5,388 nucleotides of DNA from Rhodobacterales bacterium UBA3089 (lineage in GTDB: Bacteria; Pseudomonadota; Alphaproteobacteria; Rhodobacterales; Rhodobacteraceae), in the NCBI GenBank assembly GCA_002367255.1, contig DFBD01000180.1, forward strand, positions 1-5,388, read 5' to 3'. Made by a program: the position numbers and the translations under genes. Below, piece by piece: positions 1 to 4,932 of this stretch. Within the stretch, counting starts at the first letter, position 1. Each line of letters begins with the position of its first letter. The notes under the pieces are model-generated. The model worked only from the letters and a program-made list of their open reading frames with translations. It had not been told where the DNA came from and did no database searches.

Positions 1-531
1 TTCATCAAACTCGTGCAAAAACTCCAGTTGGACATCGGTTTCTATCCATTTAGGGTTTTTTTCACGCGCTGTGCGAGTCGCTTCGTCCGCCGAAAGGCCG
101 TAATACATCAACTGCGCAGTAAGCATTGTGCCAGTACGCCCCACTCCGGCGCGACAGTGGTAAACGCAAGCCCGGTCTTGTGACAGATAGCTATCTACAT
201 GTTGGCACGTTGCTAAAGCTTGCTCAAATGTTGGCGCTTGTAAGTCTGTAATCTTATGCACATAAGAATCAACGCCAACCGCGCTCAATTCTTCAACTGG
301 CGGAGACCAATTTTCATTTAAAGTTATCAGTAACGATACATTTACACGCCGGAGCGCCTCTGTATCATATCGTATTTCGGTAAGCACCCCGGGTAAGCGC
401 ATGCCGCCGAGTAGGCCGCCTATCAGCCAATGAAACCCGGACGGTCCCCGATAAGATGATACAAAATCCCGGTCCTTGTTCAGTATTTCGGGGCCGGATA
501 AATTTCTTAAGGTCGAACTGTTGGCATTCAT
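1..531 (-). CDS. Dual-specificity / protein tyrosine phosphatase family protein (C-terminus cut by window edge)
   Basis: The reading frame is open from the ATG at 531 to the left window edge, giving 177 residues with no stop. The P-loop signature HCRAGVGRTG is at residues 125-134, matching HCxxGxxR(S/T) of cysteine phosphatases: Cys126 would be the nucleophile and Arg132 the phosphate-binding arginine. Asp96, in TDLQAPT, sits where the family's general acid lies. The N-terminal stretch FHWLIGGLLGGMRLPG (about residues 32-47) resembles the strand and loop that open the compact single-domain DSP/PTP fold. No signal peptide or membrane segment is visible, so the protein is probably cytoplasmic. 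The family removes phosphate from Tyr or Ser/Thr residues, or sometimes from lipids or RNA ends; the substrate here is unknown. An in-frame TGA at 541-543 makes the ATG at 531 the first possible start, although no convincing Shine-Dalgarno precedes it. Only a short C-terminal end is probably missing. The phosphatase call is firm; the biological role is not known. Confidence 0.9.
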   Translation of the reverse strand, partial: MNANSSTLRNLSGPEILNKDRDFVSSYRGPSGFHWLIGGLLGGMRLPGVLTEIRYDTEALRRVNVSLLITLNENWSPPVEELSAVGVDSYVHKITDLQAPTFEQALATCQHVDSYLSQDRACVYHCRAGVGRTGTMLTAQLMYYGLSADEATRTAREKNPKWIETDVQLEFLHEFDE

Positions 532-540
532 GGTGGGGGC

Positions 541-564
541 TCACTGGGATCGTCGTACAGTCAT
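541..564 (-). other. Possible seven-codon upstream reading frame before the phosphatase gene
   Basis: On the minus strand an ATG at 564 opens a frame encoding MTVRRSQ, which ends at a TGA (541-543) nine bases before the phosphatase ATG and in the same frame. An AAGGAA motif at 575-580 lies about ten bases upstream of this small ATG. That is a better ribosome-binding site than anything in front of the phosphatase start itself. It could allow translation by reinitiation, or it could be chance. An alternative is that the stop is a recent mutation or a sequence error within a longer N-terminus. Confidence 0.2.
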
Positions 565-691
565 TTACTTAATATTCCTTGTTATGTGGCCAGCACATAT
601 TCAGCAAGGCCTAAAGCGTCGCGAGCTGGAATGCGGGTCAGGTCGAAAGTTGAAAATGCCACAATGAATCCTTTATTTAACCCAAAACCGG

Positions 692-714
692 TCACACCAA
701 TCCGTATAGTGTGA
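692..714. promoter_or_regulatory. Inverted repeat TCACAC-N11-GTGTGA, possible operator
   Basis: The perfect 6-base arms TCACAC (692-697) and GTGTGA (709-714) are separated by 11 bases in the intergenic stretch upstream of the phosphatase gene. The symmetric layout fits a dimeric regulator's site, and the candidate -10 hexamer lies between the arms. The half-site order is the reverse of a CRP/FNR-type TGTGA-N6-TCACA site, so I do not assign it to that family. Arms this short can occur by chance. Confidence 0.25.
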
Positions 715-732
715 ATTGCGAACAGGTCTGAA
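703..732 (-). promoter_or_regulatory. Weak sigma70-like promoter candidate for the phosphatase gene
   Basis: On the minus strand TTCAGA (727-732) and TATACG (703-708) are 18 bases apart. Each matches the housekeeping -35/-10 consensus at four of six positions. Initiation near 696 would leave a leader of about 165 bases before the ATG at 531. This is the best match I found between 532 and 821, but it is weak, and alphaproteobacterial promoters often depart from this consensus. Confidence 0.2.
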
Positions 733-796
733 ATCGGTTTTTGTAAACCAGTAACCAGTATCTTATCGCTCAAATGTGGTACTTTATTCTACGTTT

Positions 797-852
797 GGAA
801 GCTAGCTGTGCGTAGTAGCCCCTATTTATAGGTACGCACAGCTAGCGCTTCC
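797..852 (-). terminator. Long inverted repeat over the 3' end of the DUF2161 gene, probable terminator or 3'-end stem-loop
   Basis: The left arm at 797-814 (GGAAGCTAGCTGTGCGTA) and the right arm at 833-852 (TACGCACAGCTAGCGCTTCC) are complementary except for a two-base bulge, giving about 18 base pairs around an 18-base loop. The loop contains a smaller inverted repeat, CCTAT/ATAGG (821-832). The stop codon of the DUF2161 gene (822-824) lies in the loop, and its last seven sense codons before Tyr-Lys lie in the right arm. On the transcribed strand the stem is followed by an A-rich stretch, not a clean run of T, so this is not a textbook intrinsic terminator. It may terminate with help or protect the 3' end of the message. 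Confidence 0.5.
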
Positions 853-1514
853 ACGACATCACAATAAGTCTTCAATGCGGCTTCTCCCTCGGGGCCAATT
901 GCGTATACTCCGCGTTCAAGGCGAACAAACCACCCATAATAATTTTTCTGCAAAATGGAGGCTGCCTTGGGTATTTCAAGAGAGGTTGCCAAAACCGAAG
1001 GCGCACTCGCCCCATCTCTCAGCGCAACTGCAATACGTAAGGCATCCTGTCGATAGGCCGTAATAATCGCACGCCGTGATTGCCCGCCCGTGTTTGGATC
1101 GCCAACACGACGTTGAAATTCTAATAACAAAGCGGATTTTCTTTTGGCAAGCTTGTGAATTTTATGTTCGCCCGGGTCCGTATGGATAATAACCAAGCCC
1201 TGCTCGCTATCAAAACGAACAGAAATCAGACCCAAACCTAACCGCTGACAAATCTTGACCGCGTCCGCAACGCGTACGGTCCATGCCTTACCTTTACCGG
1301 CGGGTACCGCGACATAAACAGCATCGGTAATTCTTTGTCGAGTGATCCCCTGAATCAATAAATCAAGTGATAAAGAAAGCTTAAGTTCGACAATCACTGG
1401 CGGGTCGCTTTCACGAACTGCAACTAAATCACAGTCTGTAATCTCGGCTTTTACTTCGTACCCTTGTCCTTCGAAAAACGCCTTCACGGGCCCATATAGG
1501 TCGGTCTCTTTCAT
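822..1514 (-). CDS. DUF2161 family protein, predicted PD-(D/E)XK phosphodiesterase
   Basis: This is a 230-residue protein of usual length for the DUF2161 family, which is classed as a putative PD-(D/E)XK phosphodiesterase. The nuclease-like core is N-terminal: a first helix (residues 5-18), then Asp29 in CDLVAV, then the Glu43-x-Lys45 pair in VIVELKLS, followed by Gln55 in a helix (LLIQGITRQ). This D...ExK plus downstream Gln pattern is the metal-binding site layout of that superfamily. The GGQSRRAIITAYRQDALRIA stretch (residues 143-162) and the segment to about residue 206 look like a winged helix with a final hairpin (GWFVRLERGVYAI), plausible for nucleic acid binding. No signal peptide or membrane segment is visible. 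The ATG at 1514 gives the conserved N-terminus; the ribosome-binding site (GGGTAGAGAG) is weak. The gene lies 75 bases after the large motor-associated gene, so read-through is possible, but I see no functional link. Substrate and role are unknown. Confidence 0.88.
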   Translation of the reverse strand: MKETDLYGPVKAFFEGQGYEVKAEITDCDLVAVRESDPPVIVELKLSLSLDLLIQGITRQRITDAVYVAVPAGKGKAWTVRVADAVKICQRLGLGLISVRFDSEQGLVIIHTDPGEHKIHKLAKRKSALLLEFQRRVGDPNTGGQSRRAIITAYRQDALRIAVALRDGASAPSVLATSLEIPKAASILQKNYYGWFVRLERGVYAIGPEGEAALKTYCDVVEALAVRTYK

Positions 1515-1589
1515 GCTCTCTACCCGCGTTAACGCCTTACTTTCAGTTTGACGCGGCTTTTATGTTCCCTCTCGACATCGCCGAAGAAC
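1515..1589. other. Short gap between the large periplasmic protein gene and the DUF2161 gene
   Basis: These 75 bases show no strong stem-loop followed by T residues, so transcription from the motor block may continue into the DUF2161 gene. A perfect 10-base palindrome GCGTTAACGC lies at 1526-1535, about 12 bases before the DUF2161 start codon. It contains TTAAC, which resembles a CtrA half-site, but only one half is present and no partner is properly spaced, so I give it little weight. Confidence 0.3.
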
Positions 1590-3983
1590 CTACTGCTGCA
1601 TCAATACATCATTCAATTCTTGATTGACGGACTGGCTGTACACTAGCAGTTCTTGTATTTCCGACAACGTAATAGTGTCGGTTTCATCTAGGCCAATTAT
1701 GACCGCCAGAGGATCATAGGCTCCACCCCCATCGTCCGGATGACTAAACAAATATCGTTCTTGTATTTCCGCAGCCGCCCTATTTGATCTAGATTCTGAT
1801 GCCCAGTCTCCATCGAACCAATGCGCTGGGACGATTGCGCCTGATGCACCTGCAAGTCGATCTAGCTCCCCCAGCGCATCATCAAAATTTCCCTTCCCTA
1901 AATGGGCTTCGACGCGAAGCATTCCGGCAACATCACCGACCACATCTCTTAAAAGAGTCAATGCAACATCCGGCCGTTTAGAAAGCAGGTTTGCCTCGGC
2001 TGCCAGTAGGATTGCATCTGGATTGTCGCGCCGCAAGGAAGGCTTCAAAACTTCAATGGTATAGTCGGTTAACCCGAACAGAAGTAACTGTTGCGCAATT
2101 TCCGCGCGCAGCTTATCTGCATCTGCGCTCTTGGGGATGTATTCGATGTAAGAATCCACAATTTCAGCATAATTATTCACACGTTTTGTGCTTAGTGATA
2201 GCGTTGACAGAATCTCCTCTGCGGTTTCGCGAAACATTTCTGCATTCGCAGGTTCAATTTCAATCTCCGCGATCAATATGTTTATCGCTTCGGCTTCTCT
2301 GCCAAGATTTGCCAACCAAAGGGCTTCGAGTCGCCGTAACTCTGCTCCTTTTTGCGTACCTCTTAATGTTTTTGCGGCTGAGCCTAGATCCAGCAACAAA
2401 TTCTCAGGAGGTGACTCGTTGTAATTCAACTTGAATGTTGCCAGCTCTATCAGCGCTTCTGTTGCTGTTTGCGAGTTTTCTTCGGCCAAAGACCTATACG
2501 TTTCCTCTGCTCCAGACAAACTGCCCTCGAGCTGCATCAAGTTTCCAATCACCAATTCATGTTCACCCCCATGATCCCCGGGGGCTCTCTCCAAAATGTC
2601 CGATAGTTGTCGCGCTAATGCGTCCAATCCCCGGTCGAGAGTTGCTGATGCCAGCTTTGGGCCTAACATACGCCGAATATCTGGTGGCAGGGCAGCAAAA
2701 GCCTCGATAATTGTGGTCTCGTCGCCGATGGGCACATCAACATTCGGATATGCCCCTACAATCGCCCATAGGCCGGACACACCATCACAACCAATTGCTT
2801 CGGCTAGTGGCCCATTAGCTTGAACCGACTGACCATCAACAATGGCCGCGAGGTCCAGCAGTAAAGACTTTTGTGCAATGTGCTGATCGCTTTCCTTTAG
2901 GTATGTTCGGGCCTCAGCCCCAAAACCATATCGCAAATATGTGCGCACCAAACGCTCGACCTCGTTATAATCCGGTTCGTCAAACTCTTTTAATAATCCA
3001 TGCCTTGCACTCGATAATTCATCAAAAAAATCAACACCACTCCCCCAGGAGGCGATGTCCAGATCTTTGGGCGGTGGACAATTATCCGCTTGCGGACCAG
3101 CCCCCCCACGCGCGGCAAGTGCGTCGCGTGTTATTGCAGTTTGAACCACCACTTGGTTTTCAATTTCCAGCTCTTCGAACACTTCGGGGATTATTTCTAC
3201 GGGGTTTTCAGGTTCGGACCCGAAATTCATTTCGGCGGCTTGCTGTATTTCAGGAACAGGCTCGTTTAAATTGAGCAAACCTTGGTCCGCAGCAAGGGTT
3301 AACTGTTGCAGCAAACTATTGCGGGCAACATCAACGGCCTTCTGCAACTCCTGATCCATTTCTGGTTCCGCTCTTGGTGATGCCAGACTAACATCGGTGT
3401 ACGGCCTGTCCGGTGGGGTGTCAGTATCCGGGGCTGGCAAAAGACCAGTGCTTTGCGTTTGCACAGGGAAGTTCACGCGGTGGGGGCTGCTAACATATCC
3501 CGGAGCCCGTGGAGGATTCCACGACACAAATTCCGGCGATCTGTCGTTGCCATCCGGCATCATTGCTGCGCTCAACACCGGCGCAAAGTGGCGTGCGGGA
3601 GGGGGTATTATCGACGTTTCTGGCGGGTCCGAGATATCAATCACGATATACTCATCCAGATAGGAAAAGGCACCAACCTCGCAGTCGCAACTTAATTCCA
3701 TCGTATATACCGCGGCATCTTCTTGTTGCTCCGCTACTGTCGAAGCCAGTCGCGTTTTGGGAATGCGGGCAAAAACCTCCTCATCCTCAAATTCTAGATT
3801 CTGGGCTGGAAATACCAGCGTGGCAGATCTTTCTTCAGTGACCAGTTTCCATTCCCGGTCTGGTGAGACCTCCAACACCAGCCGAGTATACCCCTCGTGT
3901 TCACCGGAAACGACCACAACAGCTTCGGCAAAGGCCGATGCCGGTAACATGAATATAAGCAGGAGAGACGCAAGCTGCTTCAT
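1590..3983 (-). CDS. Large exported protein with AMIN-like N-terminal domain and C-terminal helical (TPR-like) repeats, encoded with MotA
   Basis: This is a 797-residue protein. The start is set at 3983, not the longer frame opening at 4079, because MKQLASLLLIFMLPASAFA-EA is a clear Sec signal peptide (cleavage after about residue 19) and the ATG overlaps the motA stop. Residues about 21-120 are beta-rich (TRLVLEVS, SATLVFPA, YIVIDISDPP), resembling an AMIN-type domain, with a Cys99-x-Cys101 pair. Residues about 121-300 are rich in Pro, Glu and Asp and look disordered, apart from a helical stretch near 208-235. From NCPPP at residue 301 to the end the protein is largely helical; segments such as 338-363, 483-501, 551-577 and 655-681 have the A/L/Y/G spacing of degenerate TPR units. 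No C-terminal membrane anchor is visible, so it should be periplasmic. I do not recognise a named gene. Position suggests a flagellar motor role, perhaps stator assembly or scaffolding; this is inference. Confidence 0.85.
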   Translation of the reverse strand: MKQLASLLLIFMLPASAFAEAVVVVSGEHEGYTRLVLEVSPDREWKLVTEERSATLVFPAQNLEFEDEEVFARIPKTRLASTVAEQQEDAAVYTMELSCDCEVGAFSYLDEYIVIDISDPPETSIIPPPARHFAPVLSAAMMPDGNDRSPEFVSWNPPRAPGYVSSPHRVNFPVQTQSTGLLPAPDTDTPPDRPYTDVSLASPRAEPEMDQELQKAVDVARNSLLQQLTLAADQGLLNLNEPVPEIQQAAEMNFGSEPENPVEIIPEVFEELEIENQVVVQTAITRDALAARGGAGPQADNCPPPKDLDIASWGSGVDFFDELSSARHGLLKEFDEPDYNEVERLVRTYLRYGFGAEARTYLKESDQHIAQKSLLLDLAAIVDGQSVQANGPLAEAIGCDGVSGLWAIVGAYPNVDVPIGDETTIIEAFAALPPDIRRMLGPKLASATLDRGLDALARQLSDILERAPGDHGGEHELVIGNLMQLEGSLSGAEETYRSLAEENSQTATEALIELATFKLNYNESPPENLLLDLGSAAKTLRGTQKGAELRRLEALWLANLGREAEAINILIAEIEIEPANAEMFRETAEEILSTLSLSTKRVNNYAEIVDSYIEYIPKSADADKLRAEIAQQLLLFGLTDYTIEVLKPSLRRDNPDAILLAAEANLLSKRPDVALTLLRDVVGDVAGMLRVEAHLGKGNFDDALGELDRLAGASGAIVPAHWFDGDWASESRSNRAAAEIQERYLFSHPDDGGGAYDPLAVIIGLDETDTITLSEIQELLVYSQSVNQELNDVLMQQ
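3980..3983 (-). promoter_or_regulatory. ATGA stop-start overlap coupling motA to the large periplasmic protein gene
   Basis: The motA stop TGA (3980-3982) and the next gene's ATG (3981-3983) share two bases within ATGA on the minus strand. An AGGCGG purine-rich stretch just upstream, within the last motA codons, can serve as a ribosome-binding site. Such overlaps commonly couple translation, which would keep the two products in fixed ratio and supports the chosen start. Confidence 0.8.
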
Positions 3984-4849
3984 GCTGCCGCCTGTTTTGT
4001 GTCTTTCAGTGCTTGTTCGAGATCGTCGAAATTTGGCCGCAAATGCCCAGGTGTGTTCTGGCGACCCACCTCCACGCATATGTTTGGCGAGTGGCTATAA
4101 AGGCTGGCAATCAATACTTCTCGGATCAAATTATAGAAGTTCTGGTCTTCCTCAACAACATGCTGAACTTTGTTGGAAAATGGTGCAACTATTCCATAAG
4201 ATAAAAAGACACCTAGAAACGTGCCGACCAGCGCGCCACCGATCATTTTTCCCAAAACCTCAGGGGGTTGGTCGATAGATGCCATCGTTTTAATCACACC
4301 TAAAACCGCTGCAACAATGCCCAGTGCGGGCAATCCATCCGCAATGGAATTAAGTCCATGACTGGAATGCAACGCATGGGTCAACGAAGCTTCAATGCGC
4401 TTGTCCAACACCTCCTCAACTTGATGTGGGTCGTCGTAGTTCATTGATGCAGACCGGAACGTATCGCAGATCAGCTCCACCGCCTCTTTATCAGCCTGAA
4501 TTCTTGGGTACGCACCAAAAATCGCCGATTCCAACGGAGATTCGATGTGTGGCTCTATATCTGCCGGGCTTTTACGCCCGAGTTTTATCAAAATATAGAT
4601 CAGGCACAGCAAATCTTGATAATCTTGGGGTTTCCACTTTGGCCCCTTGAACACTTTCCCGACATCCATTGCCGTATGTTTGATTGTAGATAAATCATTT
4701 CCGATCACAAAAGACCCAAGTGATGCGCCGCCGATGATGATCATCTCAAACGGCAATGCATGCATCACAATATCCATATGCCCGCCGGCGAGCGTATAAC
4801 CGCCAAACACCATTACAAACAGGATGATAATCCCTAATATTCCAATCAT
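3980..4849 (-). CDS. motA: Flagellar motor stator protein MotA
   Basis: This is a complete 289-residue protein, close to the 295 residues of E. coli MotA. MotA assembles with MotB in the inner membrane as the proton-driven stator that pushes on FliG. Four membrane segments are visible at about residues 1-20, 34-50, 169-189 and 201-222, with the large cytoplasmic loop (about 51-168) between the second and third. Family landmarks are present: Arg92 and Glu99, in the positions of the E. coli loop charges Arg90 and Glu98 that contact FliG (one-residue shift for Arg); IESPLESAIFGAYPRI at 102-117; Pro174 in GLPALGIVAAVLG; and Pro223 in SYGIVAP, matching E. coli Pro173 and Pro222. An in-frame TGA 12 bases upstream makes ATG 4849 the first start; GAG about ten bases before it is a weak ribosome-binding site. 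No motB follows. The gene is instead coupled to a large exported protein, with a MotE-like gene upstream. Confidence 0.97.
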   Translation of the reverse strand: MIGILGIIILFVMVFGGYTLAGGHMDIVMHALPFEMIIIGGASLGSFVIGNDLSTIKHTAMDVGKVFKGPKWKPQDYQDLLCLIYILIKLGRKSPADIEPHIESPLESAIFGAYPRIQADKEAVELICDTFRSASMNYDDPHQVEEVLDKRIEASLTHALHSSHGLNSIADGLPALGIVAAVLGVIKTMASIDQPPEVLGKMIGGALVGTFLGVFLSYGIVAPFSNKVQHVVEEDQNFYNLIREVLIASLYSHSPNICVEVGRQNTPGHLRPNFDDLEQALKDTKQAAA

Positions 4850-4932
4850 TGGTACATCTCACATTTCAAGTAATTTGGTGTCATGCCAACCCAGTATTCA
4901 TCCGTGGGGTTAATATTCTCTAAAAAGTTCGT
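4850..4932. other. Gap between the MotE-family gene and motA
   Basis: This 83-base spacer has no clear terminator: a T run follows the MotE-family stop on the minus strand, but no stable stem precedes it. A small inverted repeat AACCC/GGGTT (4888-4892 and 4907-4911, 14-base loop) is too weak to call. I checked the TTGGCATGACACCAAATT stretch as a sigma54 site, and the -24/-12 elements do not fit. The genes either side are probably cotranscribed. Confidence 0.4.

Larger units (their letters stand above)
532..821. other. Intergenic region between the DUF2161 gene and the phosphatase gene
   Basis: This stretch of about 290 bases has no well-supported gene. A 63-codon minus-strand frame at 582-773 starts only with TTG, lacks a ribosome-binding site and has no recognisable motif, so I do not call it. 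The region holds most of a long hairpin at its right end (from 797), a short tandem duplication of AACCAGT (about 746-759), the TCACAC/GTGTGA inverted repeat at 692-714, a weak promoter candidate, and a seven-codon frame at 541-564. Its length and contents suggest a leader and control region for the phosphatase gene, which probably starts its own transcript. Confidence 0.5.

Noticed and set aside
582..773. 63-codon minus-strand frame between the DUF2161 and phosphatase genes
   Set aside because: It starts only with TTG, has no ribosome-binding site, shows no recognisable domain and overlaps the promoter and operator candidates.
822..1514. Restriction-modification or defence system built around the PD-(D/E)XK protein
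   Set aside because: No methylase, helicase, toxin or antitoxin gene lies next to it, and the family is a solitary DUF2161 protein, so a defence claim is not supported.
1526..1535. GCGTTAACGC palindrome as a CtrA site
   Set aside because: Only one TTAA half is present. The second half at the required spacing is absent, and a 10-base palindrome can arise by chance.
1991..2434. 147-codon plus-strand frame inside the large periplasmic gene
   Set aside because: It lies wholly antisense to a coding region with a clear helical-repeat pattern, and its sequence looks like no known protein.
3984..4079. 32-codon N-terminal extension of the large periplasmic protein
   Set aside because: It would bury the signal peptide behind a basic, low-quality stretch and overlap motA by about 100 bases. 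The ATG at 3983 with the ATGA overlap is far more natural.
3757..4278. 173-codon plus-strand frame antisense to motA and the large periplasmic gene
   Set aside because: It spans the junction of two well-supported minus-strand genes, and its low-complexity sequence has no motif. It is best explained as a shadow frame.
4864..4890. Possible sigma54 promoter before motA (TTGGCATGACACC)
   Set aside because: The GG at -24 is present, but the -12 TTGC element at the required spacing is missing.
4888..4911. AACCC/GGGTT inverted repeat as a terminator between the MotE-family gene and motA
   Set aside because: The stem is five base pairs with a 14-base loop and no T run after it in the transcribed direction.
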